DNA from: Bacteroidales bacterium
Lineage (GTDB): Bacteria; Bacteroidota; Bacteroidia; Bacteroidales; JAADJA01
Direction: 5' to 3'
Assembly (NCBI GenBank): GCA_016783885.1
Contig: JADHVR010000004.1
Span: forward strand, 1-64,000
DNA length: 64,000 nt
Shown here: in pieces, positions 1-9,400 of the stretch
Layout: each line of letters begins with the position of its first letter
Position numbering within the stretch: position 1 is the first letter of the stretch
The notes under the pieces: model-generated
Told to the model about the DNA's origin: nothing
Seen by the model: only the letters and a program-made list of their open reading frames with translations
Database searches by the model: none
Position numbers and translations under genes: made by a program

Positions 1-157
1 ATGAAGCCCTTGATGTAACATACCCTTTGTAAATCCCCCGGAAAAAGAAAGAGGCAACATTATAAAGCGGCATTCCGTCAAAACCGGGTAAAATAATCCT
101 CTTCGTAAATTTCAGGAATTTCAATACCGGTTTCCATCTGACAATGTTGAATGACAT
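1..157 (-). CDS. YihY/BrkB family membrane protein, N-terminal part (runs off left edge)
   Basis: This gene is absent from the ORF track because it is cut by the window edge. Reading the minus strand from the ATG at 155-157 gives about 52 codons without a stop. The peptide begins MSFNIVRWKPVLKF and contains LPGFDGMPLYNVASFFFRG and KGYVTSRAS. That is the usual N-terminus of Bacteroidota YihY/virulence factor BrkB family proteins (once called ribonuclease BN), a cytosolic stretch just before the first membrane helix. The family is a polytopic inner-membrane protein of uncertain function. The gene follows nadC on the same strand after a gap of about 77 bases, so the two are probably co-transcribed. 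The assignment comes from memory of the family motif; the rest of the protein lies outside the window. Confidence 0.75.
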   Translation of the reverse strand, partial: MSFNIVRWKPVLKFLKFTKRIILPGFDGMPLYNVASFFFRGIYKGYVTSRAS

Positions 158-234
158 AAAAATAATGACTAAAGTTAAAAATGACTAAAATTATCTCTGT
201 GCCTCTGCGTTGAAAAATTTAAAATGCCTGAAGT

Positions 235-1080
235 TTAAAAATAATTAATTAATACCTGCAAACTCATATCCAGGCTTTTGACATGATGCGTCAAAGCGCC
301 TACTGAAATATAATCCACACCTGTTTCGGCATACTGCCTTATAGTTTCAAGCGTGATACCTCCCGAAGCTTCGGTTTCATACTTTCCATTAATAATTTCT
401 ACTGCTTTTTTAAGTTCGGCAGGTGTAAAATTATCCGACATAATCCGGTCGATACCTCCACATTCCAACACCTGATCCATCTCGTCGAAATCCCGCACTT
501 CTATTTCTATTTTCAGATTTTTTCCTTTTTCAGCAAGATACCTGTGCGTTGAATCAATAGCCTGTTTTATTCCTCCGGCAAAATCAATGTGATTGTCTTT
601 TATCATAATCATGTCATAAAGTCCTATTCGATGATTTTCTCCTCCGCCGGTTCTGACTGCATATTTTTCAAGCTCCCTGAGTAAGGGAGTGGTTTTCCGT
701 GTGTCAAGCACTTTTGTATTTAATCCTTTAAGTTGAGTAACGAGTTTATGAGTAAATGTGGCAATACCACTCATTCGCTGCATAAAATTCAGCGCCAGGC
801 GTTCTGCTGAAAGAATGGAAACAGACTTTCCTTCAACCGTAAATGCAATGTCTCCTTTTTTTACTATCGAACCGTCAATAATAAGCTTTTTGAAATAAAT
901 GTTTTTATCAACCTTTCCGAATACACGTTCTGCAACATCAATCCCTGCAAGAACACCATCCTCCTTTAAAACAAGTTGCGCCTTACCTTTTGTTTTGTCG
1001 GGAATGGTTGCCAGCGAAGTAAAATCGCCGCCGCCTATGTCTTCCTGCAGTGCTTTGTCTATTATTTCATCAATGTTCAT
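235..1080 (-). CDS. nadC: Nicotinate-nucleotide pyrophosphorylase (carboxylating)
   Basis: 281 residues, full length for NadC/QPRTase. It converts quinolinate and PRPP to nicotinate mononucleotide, CO2 and pyrophosphate, in cytosolic de novo NAD synthesis. Visible family marks are EDIGGGDFTS near the N-terminus, LNFMQRMSGIAT, LDTRKTTPLLRELEKYAVRTGGG (substrate-binding Arg/Lys cluster), HRIGLYDMIMIKDNH, and the C-terminal ASGGITLETIRQYAETGVDYISVGALTH barrel end. No nadA or nadB is nearby. Upstream on the same strand are the DUF4783 gene and a GC-rich hairpin; downstream is yihY. There is no clear Shine-Dalgarno, as usual in this phylum. Confidence 0.96.
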   Translation of the reverse strand: MNIDEIIDKALQEDIGGGDFTSLATIPDKTKGKAQLVLKEDGVLAGIDVAERVFGKVDKNIYFKKLIIDGSIVKKGDIAFTVEGKSVSILSAERLALNFMQRMSGIATFTHKLVTQLKGLNTKVLDTRKTTPLLRELEKYAVRTGGGENHRIGLYDMIMIKDNHIDFAGGIKQAIDSTHRYLAEKGKNLKIEIEVRDFDEMDQVLECGGIDRIMSDNFTPAELKKAVEIINGKYETEASGGITLETIRQYAETGVDYISVGALTHHVKSLDMSLQVLINYF

Positions 1081-1101
1081 TTATTTTTTATTGACTATTT
1101 T

Positions 1102-1124
1102 CCCCTTTGGGAAACACAAAGGGG
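1102..1124. repeat. GC-rich hairpin CCCCTTTG/CAAAGGGG
   Basis: A perfect 8-bp inverted repeat with a 7-base loop, between the end of the DUF4783 gene and the start of nadC. It could end minus-strand transcription, but no T tract follows. The flank GGGGTTATTTATAATTT recurs with one change near 45853, so it may belong to a dispersed intergenic repeat rather than being a dedicated terminator. Confidence 0.5.
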
Positions 1125-1137
1125 GTTATTTATAATT

Positions 1138-1545
1138 TTAGTCATTCTCAAACTGTAACTGATGTATAAGTAATTTGTTATTTTGGGGTTTTAAAAGTAT
1201 ATAAACCCTGTATTCTTTTCCGGTTGTTTTATATGTGCCGATAATATATTTTGAACCGTCATCGGAAGAACCCTGGTGATTAAGAGTAAATGATTTTAGC
1301 GGAGATTTTTTGAAGAAGTCCCGTATTATTATTTCGGCTTGTGTTTTGCTGTAGCTTCCGTCAATATCCTCAAGTTCAAGGTCGATAGTAGAATTAAAAA
1401 ATCCTGCAAGTTTTTTGGCATCCGTTGTTTTAATTGATTGAACAACATCTTTGATCACATCATCTTGTTTCTGACATAAAGCTGTATGACTGACAAGAAA
1501 AAATGAACAAAAAAATGCGATAACTGATATGGTTTTCATTTTCAT
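1138..1545 (-). CDS. DUF4783 family secreted protein
   Basis: The track ORF (to 1692) is too long: its first 49 codons run into divergent rseC and are not typical coding sequence. The likely start is the ATG at 1543-1545 (MKMKTIS) or the one at 1537-1539, giving about 135 residues. A signal peptide (ISVIAFFCSFFLVSHTALC) is followed by a small domain with KTTDAKKLAGFFNSTIDLEL and GTYKTTGKEYRVYILLK, typical of the Bacteroidota DUF4783 family, an NTF2-like fold of unknown function usually found next to nadC. A possible lipobox-like Cys follows the hydrophobic stretch (TALC), so it could be a lipoprotein. Family named from memory; no function is claimed. Confidence 0.75.
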   Translation of the reverse strand: MKMKTISVIAFFCSFFLVSHTALCQKQDDVIKDVVQSIKTTDAKKLAGFFNSTIDLELEDIDGSYSKTQAEIIIRDFFKKSPLKSFTLNHQGSSDDGSKYIIGTYKTTGKEYRVYILLKPQNNKLLIHQLQFEND

Positions 1546-1630
1546 TTGAATTAAAATTATTTGAAATAACAAAATTAACAAAAAAATATAAGTACGGGTT
1601 TGTTTTATCTTTGTAAAAAGTTTTATAAAA

Positions 1631-2119
1631 ATGAATACTGACAATAGCGAAAACTCCGGAGAAAAGTTTTTACCCACAGAGCCTGAATGCACACCCGATT
1701 CAATTCGTCATGATGGAATTATCAGGAATATTGACGATAAGTATTATTATGTTTCGATAATTGCCCAGTCTGCCTGTGCTTCGTGTCATGCCAAAGGCAT
1801 TTGTAATATTTCTGAAATCCAGGAAGAAATTATTGAAGTTCCCCGAAAGGAAAATAAAAACTATAAAACAGGAGACAAGGTGGAGGTATTAATGGAAAAA
1901 ACATTGGGAGTAAAAGCGGTTATGCTTGGATATGTAATTCCTTTTATAATACTTTTAATTACCTTGATCGTTTCATTGAGTTTGTTTAAAAATGAAGGTG
2001 TTGCCGGTCTTATTTCAATCGGAATCCTGATTCCCTATTATTTGTTCCTGTATTTTATTAAAGATCGTCTTAAAAAAACTTTTGTTTTTAAAATAAGAGA
2101 ACATAGTTTTGTGAATTGA
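1631..2119 (+). CDS. rseC: RseC/MucC family SoxR-reducing system protein
   Basis: 162 residues. The N-terminal half carries the family Cys cluster (CASCHAKGIC); the C-terminal half has two membrane helices (AVMLGYVIPFIILLITLIV and AGLISIGILIPYYLFLYF). In Bacteroidota this gene normally stands directly upstream of rnfB and is thought to act with the Rnf/Rsx electron-transfer complex. Here rnfB is about 16 kb away, separated by gad and secretome genes. The start overlaps the over-extended DUF4783 ORF, another reason to trim that one. Confidence 0.88.
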   Translation: MNTDNSENSGEKFLPTEPECTPDSIRHDGIIRNIDDKYYYVSIIAQSACASCHAKGICNISEIQEEIIEVPRKENKNYKTGDKVEVLMEKTLGVKAVMLGYVIPFIILLITLIVSLSLFKNEGVAGLISIGILIPYYLFLYFIKDRLKKTFVFKIREHSFVN

Positions 2120-2152
2120 TTATTAAAGGCTAAGGAAAAGGAAAATGAAAAA

Positions 2153-3130
2153 ATGAATATTGCTGTTACCGGTGCAAGCGGACATATAGGCGCAAATCTT
2201 ACCAGAAGGCTTATTGCCGATGGAAATAAAGTTAAAGTTTTATTACACAAGGATAAGAGAGCTATTAAAGGATTACCTTTAGAGATAATTAATGGCAGTC
2301 TGAACGATTTTCGATCTATTGAGGAGTTAGGCAAAAATGCAGATGTTGTTTTTCATTTGGCTGCGAGGATTTCAATTGGTCAAAACAACTATGAAACCGT
2401 TTATAATACGAATGTTGAAGGAACTAAAAATATTGTAAAAACATGCAGGAAGCTCGGGGTGCCAAAATTTATTCATTTCAGCTCTATTCATACGCTCGAT
2501 CCGAATCCTTTTGACCAGCCATTGGATGAAACAAGACCATTGATCGAAAATTCAGGTCTTGTTTATGAAAGGACAAAGGCAGAGTGTGAAAAATGGATTA
2601 CAGAACAAAATTCAGATAACTTTCATGTAGTGGTTTTAAATCCTACGGCAGTTTTAGGTCCGAACGATTTTAAACCATCGTTTATGGGGCAGTTTATTAT
2701 TAAGCTGTATAAAGGCACGATACCGGCTTTGGTGCCGGGCGGCTACGACTGGGTTGATGTGCGTGATGTGGTTGATGCTGCAGTTAATGCAATTGAAAAA
2801 GCTACACCGGGCGAAAGGTATATTTTATCAGGAGGATGGAAAAGCTTTAGAGAAATCGCCAAAATGTTTGCACAAATTACAGGAAAAAAAATAAATCTGC
2901 CTGTCCTTCCTTTTAGCATTGTCCGGTTAGGTTTACCTTTTATTCATTTGTATTCGAAAATAAAAAAAGAACCCGATCTTTTCACAGCCGAATCGCTTAA
3001 GATAGTCAAGTCGGCAAATAGAAATATTATTAATGCAAAATCCAGAAAGCAATTAGGATTTAAACCAAAGCCATTAAACGAAACTTTAACTGACAGTTTA
3101 AAATGGTATAAAGAAAACGGATTTATTTAA
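2153..3130 (+). CDS. NAD-dependent epimerase/dehydratase (extended SDR)
   Basis: 325 residues, full length. Rossmann motif TGASGHIGANL at residues 6-16, FHLAARIS, the Ser motif FIHFSSIHTL, and the catalytic YxxxK as YERTK. The C-terminal substrate domain resembles the dihydroflavonol-reductase/HpnA-like group of atypical SDRs (VPGGYDWVDVRDVVDAA). Substrate cannot be read from sequence; sugar-nucleotide or lipid-type substrates are possible. It lies 33 bases after rseC, so co-transcription is plausible. Right after its stop comes a decayed 5-alpha-reductase-like C-terminus, suggesting it once had a reductase neighbour. Confidence 0.88.
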   Translation: MNIAVTGASGHIGANLTRRLIADGNKVKVLLHKDKRAIKGLPLEIINGSLNDFRSIEELGKNADVVFHLAARISIGQNNYETVYNTNVEGTKNIVKTCRKLGVPKFIHFSSIHTLDPNPFDQPLDETRPLIENSGLVYERTKAECEKWITEQNSDNFHVVVLNPTAVLGPNDFKPSFMGQFIIKLYKGTIPALVPGGYDWVDVRDVVDAAVNAIEKATPGERYILSGGWKSFREIAKMFAQITGKKINLPVLPFSIVRLGLPFIHLYSKIKKEPDLFTAESLKIVKSANRNIINAKSRKQLGFKPKPLNETLTDSLKWYKENGFI

Positions 3131-3131
3131 A

Positions 3132-3296
3132 TGGGCAGGGTTTGCTCTTTTATGCTGGTGTCTTCCGGCATTTTCCTTTTCTCTATGGACAACAGTTAAT
3201 CTTGTACCTCGTGCTCTCAATCATCATAAATGGTATAAATCTCATTTTCCGGATTACCCTGTCAGCCGAAAGGCATTGATACCGTTTATTTTATAG
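3132..3296 (+). pseudogene. C-terminal remnant of a steroid 5-alpha-reductase/DUF1295-like protein
   Basis: Not in the ORF track. Reading from 3132 in frame gives 54 codons and a TAG at 3294-3296. The peptide WAGFALLCWCLPAFSFSLW, then NLVPRALNHHKWYKSHFPDY and RKALIPFIL, is the conserved C-terminus of 3-oxo-5-alpha-steroid 4-dehydrogenase-like membrane proteins in Bacteroidota (about 250 residues when intact). The first roughly 80% of the gene is missing; the frame begins inside the stop region of the epimerase gene. It is best read as a deletion remnant. Identification is from remembered family motifs, not a search. Confidence 0.7.
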
Positions 3297-3327
3297 GTTT
3301 TTTTATGAAACACATTAATTTTTTTAT

Positions 3328-3358
3328 TTTGTAATTTACAAAAATTTTAATATGTTTG
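3328..3358 (+). promoter_or_regulatory. Bacteroidota-type promoter for gadC
   Basis: TTTG at 3328-3331 and TATGTTTG at 3351-3358 with 19 bases between match the Bacteroidota -33 TTTG / -7 TAnnTTTG consensus exactly. The site lies about 100 bases upstream of gadC and is its most likely vegetative promoter. Confidence 0.6.
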
Positions 3359-3456
3359 TTCCAATTATATTTTTATACTTTTTATAATTTATTGCTTAAC
3401 CACTTTCTTATTAATGAATTACCACATTCAATAATTATTAACAAAAATAATTTATC

Positions 3457-4881
3457 ATGAATAAAATTAATTCAAAAGTTACACTAACCGTATTTGCTTT
3501 AGCAATGATGAACGTTGCAGCAGTGATGAGTCTTCGTGGCTTACCAATGATGGCAAAAGAAGGTCTTACAATGATTTTTTATTTATTGTTTGCTTCATTG
3601 TTTTTTTTAGTACCCGTGTCATTAGTTTCGGCTGAATTGGCAACTGGCTGGCCTCAATCCGGTGGTGTTTACCGCTGGGTAAAAGAAGCATTCGGATCCC
3701 GGTGGGGATTTACTGCAATCTGGTTACAATGGATACAAAATGTAATTTGGTATCCTACTGTCCTCTCTTTTGCTGCCGGAGCATTATCATATTTATTCAT
3801 AGACCAGTCATTAGCTAACAGTAAATATTTTAATTTAGCTGTAATCCTTATTGTTTATTGGGCAGCAACGCTAATCAGTTTAAGAGGCATGAAAACTTCA
3901 GGAAAAATTACAACCTATGGAGTTATTTGTGGAACATTAATTCCTGGTGTTTTTGTTATCATTTTGGGTATTTTGTGGTTCGTTATGGGGAATAAACTTG
4001 AATTTTTAAACCTGGAAACTCACCAGGCAATAAAATTTTTCCCTGTCCTAAGCAATTTTAACAGTGTTGCATTTCTTGCCGGAATCGTATTATTATTTGC
4101 CGGAATGGAAGTTGGTGCAGTTCACGTTACCGAATTAAAAAATCCCACAAGGCAATTCCCAAAAGCTGTTTTTTCGGCTATGTTTATAATAATTATAATT
4201 TTCACATTGGGATCGCTTGCTATCGCTGCTGTAATGCCAGCAAAAGATATTAATTTGAATGCAGGTATTATGCAGGGATTTAATGAATTACTTACTAAAT
4301 TCAATATTCATTGGTTATTGCCTGTAATAGGATTTTTAGTTGCTTTCGGAGCTGTAGGTGGAGTGTTAGCCTGGATTGCAGGTCCTAGTAAAGGTTTGCT
4401 TGCTACTGCCACAAACGGAGACCTACCTCCTTTTATGGCTAAAACAAATAAAAACGGTGTACAACGAAATATACTAATAATTCAGGGATGTATTGTTACT
4501 TTAGTTTCATTGGTGTTCTTAGTTATGCCAAATATAAGCAGTGCTTTTTTCATCCTTTCAATTTTAACGGTAGCGCCATATTTAATTATGTACTTCCTTT
4601 TATATTGTACGGCGATCAGGCTCAGATATACACAACCCAATGTAAAAAGAGCTTATAAGGTACCTGGTGGAAAATTAGGAATGTGGGTAATATCAGGAAT
4701 CGGAATACTGGCTGTTCTGTTTGCATTTTTTATCGGTTTCTTCCCTCCCGACCAGATAGCAGTTGGCAGTCCCACATTTTATGTAATATTCCTTATAGCT
4801 GGAGTCCTGGTTTTTGTAGCAGCTCCACTTATTATTCATCAACTTAAAAAACCAGGCTGGAAACAAAATAACGATAATTAA
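3457..4881 (+). CDS. gadC: Glutamate:GABA antiporter-like APC permease
   Basis: 474 residues with about 12 membrane helices; amino acid-polyamine-organocation fold. The N-terminus (ALAMMNVAAVMSLRGLPMMA) and WPQSGGVYRWVKEAFG are typical of GadC-like antiporters. It should swap external glutamate for internal GABA, removing one cytosolic proton per turn together with the decarboxylase next door. It is followed by gadB on the same strand, 131 bases downstream. E. coli GadC has a C-terminal plug of about 35 residues that closes the transporter at neutral pH; this protein stops soon after its last helix (HQLKKPGWKQNNDN), so that plug seems to be missing. Exact substrate is inferred from the gadB linkage. 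Confidence 0.85.
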   Translation: MNKINSKVTLTVFALAMMNVAAVMSLRGLPMMAKEGLTMIFYLLFASLFFLVPVSLVSAELATGWPQSGGVYRWVKEAFGSRWGFTAIWLQWIQNVIWYPTVLSFAAGALSYLFIDQSLANSKYFNLAVILIVYWAATLISLRGMKTSGKITTYGVICGTLIPGVFVIILGILWFVMGNKLEFLNLETHQAIKFFPVLSNFNSVAFLAGIVLLFAGMEVGAVHVTELKNPTRQFPKAVFSAMFIIIIIFTLGSLAIAAVMPAKDINLNAGIMQGFNELLTKFNIHWLLPVIGFLVAFGAVGGVLAWIAGPSKGLLATATNGDLPPFMAKTNKNGVQRNILIIQGCIVTLVSLVFLVMPNISSAFFILSILTVAPYLIMYFLLYCTAIRLRYTQPNVKRAYKVPGGKLGMWVISGIGILAVLFAFFIGFFPPDQIAVGSPTFYVIFLIAGVLVFVAAPLIIHQLKKPGWKQNNDN

Positions 4882-4889
4882 TAAAATAT

Positions 4890-4995
4890 TATACTGACGG
4901 AAATCAGGTTTGCAAATTTAAAATGTTTGATTTCGTCAGTATATGCTGATCTGTAAGAATTTGCTTTTGTAAATTCCAACAGCATCAGTATAACA
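4890..4995. repeat. Paired hairpins between gadC and gadB (dispersed ttatactga element)
   Basis: ATACTGACGGAAATCA at 4891-4906 pairs with TGATTTCGTCAGTAT at 4928-4942 (one bulged G). A second, weaker hairpin (ATGCTG/CAGCAT) follows and ends with CATCAGTATAA. Terminal ATACTGA / TCAGTAT sequences recur at 25583, 32256 and 45598, so this is probably one copy of a dispersed intergenic element. In this position it may also attenuate gadC-gadB read-through. Confidence 0.5.
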
Positions 4996-5012
4996 ATTAA
5001 AATCTAAATATT

Positions 5013-6404
5013 ATGCTTTCAAAAAAATTAAAATTACAAGAACTTCCTGAGTCTGACAGTGTTTTAACACCAACTTATGGACGAAGGGGGTTAAATGTTG
5101 ATGTTCCGAAATATGAAATGCCGGAAATTGAAATGTTACCACGAACTGCTTACAATATTGTTCATGACGAATTGATGCTTGACGGTAATTCAAGATTGAA
5201 CCTTGCAACTTTCGTAACAACGTGGATGGAGCCTGAGGCAAGACAGCTTATGGCTGAAACATTTGATAAAAATATGATTGATAAGGATGAATATCCTCAA
5301 ACTGCCGAACTCGAAATGCGTTGCGTAAATATGCTTGCAAGATTATGGAATTCACCTGACCATGAAGAAGCAACCGGCTGCTCAACAATTGGCTCCAGCG
5401 AAGCTGTTCATCTTGGCGGTATGGCTATGAAATGGAAATGGCGTGAGCGCATGAGGGCAAAAGGAAAACCGACTGATAAACCAAACCTGGTTTTGGGAAT
5501 AGATGTTCAGATTTGCTGGGAGAAATTTTGCAGATACTGGGATGTAGAACCCAGGTTTATTTACATGGAAGGCGACCGTTATATTATCAATGCCGAAGAA
5601 GTCGTGAAATTATGCGATGAAAACACTATTGGTGTAGCAGTTATAATGGGAACAACTTTCACAGGGCAATACGAACCTGTTAAGGAAATTAATGATGCAT
5701 TAGATAAGCTGAATAAGGAAACCGGCTGGGAAATCCCAATCCATGTTGATGGAGCAAGCGGCGGTTTTATTGCTCCTTTTATCCAACCCGAAATAGAATG
5801 GGATTTCAGGTTAAAATGGGTTAAATCAATCAATGCTTCAGGACATAAGTATGGTTTGGTTTATCCGGGTGTTGGCTGGGTTGTTTGGCGAGACAAAAAC
5901 GAACTCCCTGAAGACCTGATATTTTATGTGAATTATCTTGGCGGAGAAATGCCAACTTTTGCACTTAGTTTTTCACGCCCCGGAAGCCAGATTGTTGCCC
6001 AATACTATAATTTTCTCAGGTTAGGCAAGGAGGGATACAGGAGTATTCAGCAATCTTGTCATGATGTGGCGCTTTATCTATCCGGTGAAATAGCCAGACT
6101 TGGCCCGTTCGAACTTGTAAGTGATGGTAGTGATATTCCTGTTTTTACCTGGAAGCTTAAGGAAGAAACCAACTTTACTTTGTACGATATGTCTGAACGG
6201 CTTCGCGATAGAGGATGGCTGATTCCGGCATATTCAATGCCTAAAAACCGTGAAGACCTAATTGTTGAACGTATTGTTGTAAAAGATGGTTTTAGCCGCG
6301 ATATGGCAAATCTTTTATTAGATGATATGAAACGGCATTTGAAATTCTTTGCATCACAACCTGATTATAAATCAAAGAAGACCGGGTCTCACTTTCATCA
6401 TTAA
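5013..6404 (+). CDS. gadB: Glutamate decarboxylase
   Basis: 463 residues, the family length. PLP-dependent group II decarboxylase that turns glutamate into GABA and CO2, consuming a proton. The Schiff-base lysine is about K279 in INASGHKYGLVYPGVGW; HVDGASGGFIAPF holds the PLP-binding Asp. The N-terminal MLPRTAYNIVHDELMLDGNSRLNLATF block is characteristic. The chain ends GSHFHH; in E. coli GadB a penultimate His closes the active site at neutral pH, and a His stands in that place here, so pH gating may be kept. Paired with gadC; the stop lies 9 bases from the stop of the convergent papain-like gene. Confidence 0.96.
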   Translation: MLSKKLKLQELPESDSVLTPTYGRRGLNVDVPKYEMPEIEMLPRTAYNIVHDELMLDGNSRLNLATFVTTWMEPEARQLMAETFDKNMIDKDEYPQTAELEMRCVNMLARLWNSPDHEEATGCSTIGSSEAVHLGGMAMKWKWRERMRAKGKPTDKPNLVLGIDVQICWEKFCRYWDVEPRFIYMEGDRYIINAEEVVKLCDENTIGVAVIMGTTFTGQYEPVKEINDALDKLNKETGWEIPIHVDGASGGFIAPFIQPEIEWDFRLKWVKSINASGHKYGLVYPGVGWVVWRDKNELPEDLIFYVNYLGGEMPTFALSFSRPGSQIVAQYYNFLRLGKEGYRSIQQSCHDVALYLSGEIARLGPFELVSDGSDIPVFTWKLKEETNFTLYDMSERLRDRGWLIPAYSMPKNREDLIVERIVVKDGFSRDMANLLLDDMKRHLKFFASQPDYKSKKTGSHFHH

Positions 6405-6413
6405 CAATTATGT

Positions 6414-9400
6414 TTATTTAACTACCGTCATCTTCTTCGAATCACTTGTTTTTCCGTTTATGTTAATTGAATAAAAATACATACCGTTGGACATGCCATT
6501 GGCGTCGAATTCAACATAATGAACCCCACCGGTTTTCACTCCCTCGTTATAAGATTTTACAAGCTGTCCGGTGTAGTTGTAAACATTAATGCTTACGGTT
6601 GCAGCTTCTTCAATCCTATAGAAGATTTGAGTTAAACCGTTGAAAGGATTGGGTATGTTTTGCAGCAATTCGCCGCTCTTAAGCTGACCAAGACTTTCTT
6701 TCATGGTCTTACTCAACTCATCACCCGGCAGTAATGAAAGCAGGTAATCCCTGTCATCCTCGAATTGCTTGCGCGATACAGGCTTGTATTGAGCCATGTT
6801 ACCAACGTAAGCCGATTTGAATCCACCGTTTTCCATAAGGAAATAAGTGTAACCTAAATCAATAATAGCAAAGATGCTATCTTCCAATGATTCGGGATTC
6901 TGTATCACATCTTCAAACCAGGCTATGGCGGTTTGCCAGTTTTCTAATTTAATTTCGCAGAAATTGATTAGAAAGTCTGCTAGTTTGTTTAGTTCAGGAC
7001 TGTTGGTAATGTTAGGTTCTGAATCGTAGTAAGTTTTTAGCTCAGTATAATTATTACTTACAAAAGCCTCAAGAGAGTAAATTTCTTTTAATGAAGCCTG
7101 TGAATATTTTGAAGCAGGATAGAGACTAATGATTTGCAGGAAGTCGGCTTTGGCACCGGCATAATCTTCGGCAACGATTTTATCTCTTGCGGCAAGGTAC
7201 ATCCCTTCGGCTTCCGAACCTTCGCCCGAACCGCTACCGCTCATGCACTCCCATACAGGCTCCCATAAATAACTCTCATAAGGGTCAAGGTCATCTTCAG
7301 GGTTGAAGTTATATCCCCAGCAGTTGTTCCTAACATCGAGACCATCTTCCTGTCCGGTATATTTTACCAATGGATCGCCCGGCAGGTTGTCGTCATCCTG
7401 TATTAAGTTCCAATGGAAATATTGCGGAAAGCTGCCTCTTGTAGCAAGTACTTCATAAGAATTATTGTCTTTTATCTCCTGCGTAACATTATGATTATCT
7501 CCTTCTATGTGTACCTGGCTTCTGTCAAGGCATTTTATACCATAACTATTATCAACAATTTCACTATGCAAAATGTCCACCGTTGTATTGTATACCGTTA
7601 TCCCCGTAGCGCTATTTCCTGTAATATCACTATTACTTATCTGTTGATATTTATTACCATAACCGCAATTAAACAGGTTAATTGCATCTGAACAGTCGCT
7701 TATCATACAATTGTCTATTTTAAAATTAGGATAATTATCGATGTCAATTGCCGGAACGGTTTGTAGCCCTGAGAAATTGCAATTACCGGTAATACTTACA
7801 AGCCTGTTGACTGCGTCTGCATTTGCAATATGAACGAAAGAATAAATAAATTCGGTGTTGCTTATATCGAAATCTCCGTTGAAACCGTAAATGCCGCTGT
7901 CAGTGAAATCGGAATTTGTAACAGTTAGCTCATCATTATAAGCAATGAGGGCAGAACCTGAGAAGTGCGCATAATCCATTGTAACATCAATGTTTGTATT
8001 ATTAATTCTCAACTGGAGTTGAGCGTCTTCTTCGGCAATGAAGCTTACGTTTGATCCGATAGAAACATTTCCATCTATTATTAGTTTACAAATTCCTTTT
8101 TTAGCAAGTATTGTAACATTACCTTGTAAAATAAGTGAGCTTCCCTGGTTAATATGGATTTCGCTTTCGTACATATCTATCTGTACTCCATCCTCAACTG
8201 TTAAGGTAGCCCCGTTGACTACGGTAGGTGTAAAGCGGGATACCATATTGCTGAACAATAACAAGTCTTCTTCAATATAGGTTTCGTGTGGAATTAAGTC
8301 GTATGGGATTTCAAACACCAAATCTGAATTCACAGGTAATTCAATATTTGTTTCAGGATATTGTAATTCAAATACTTCGCCCCATCTTCTGTCAACTAAA
8401 GTCCAATATTCAAGTGTGCCAGATTCCGAGCTGTTACTATTTATTCTTAGAAATATTTTCCCGAAATCATCCTGGGCAAAATAATGACCGTAATTTAGCG
8501 AAAATTCCAACCACGGGTCATAGTCAATACCTTGCATTGGATTAGCTCCTCCGGCATATTTGAAAAATGTATTTCTCCAATCATCATATGCAGATGGAGG
8601 ATTACTGTTTGCATTCTCTCCCTGTGCCATTCGTACTCTCATATTGTTTCGTTTGTTATGAACCAACTCACCTTTTATTTCAATTAACGGCTCATAACCA
8701 TCATCAACATGCTCTACAATTGCAGATTGATTAGTACACTCAGCCATAGTTTTATATATTACCCAAACAAAACCTTCCTGTGCATAATCGTAATGGCCTA
8801 AGCCTACTACAATAAATGCTCCTATTTCCCAATCTCTTACATCAATATTACCATCTCCGTTCAGGTCAATGTTATTTGTAAACTGGCCATCTTCGTTAAA
8901 ATCCCACATTACATCATCGCAATATCCAACAATTGTCATGGCATGGTTACAAGCCGTACCCCACTCTACTACTGCTTTATCTCCTGCATGATTACTTGGG
9001 GGAAGGAGATCTACTGTGCTTGTGCATGCTCCAAAGTTTGAAAAAACTATCAGTCCTCCGGTTTCCGCACCTTCGTTGTGGTTGGCAAGCCAGTGTTTCA
9101 TCAGTTCATGTTTTTCAGGGTTATACATTGGGTAAATTTGCGAATGACTCTCTATTCTGTTTTGATAAGAAGAAAAATATTTATCATAACCATGCATCCA
9201 CATTGTATAGTTTTCCTCATAATTATCCTCATCACAACTACCCCATTCAATACAACTTGGACAACCGTTTGTTTTAAGAATATTTAAATTACCGGTAAAC
9301 GAAGAACCCGCACCAAAAACACCGCCGTTTAAAAAGTTCCATGTGAAGTTTGCCGGGCATTTGTTTTCATCATACAGTCCGTAGGCTTCACGTACGCGGT

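Noticed and set aside
1546-1692. N-terminal extension of the DUF4783 ORF
   Set aside because: It overlaps the divergent rseC gene and precedes a clear signal peptide start.
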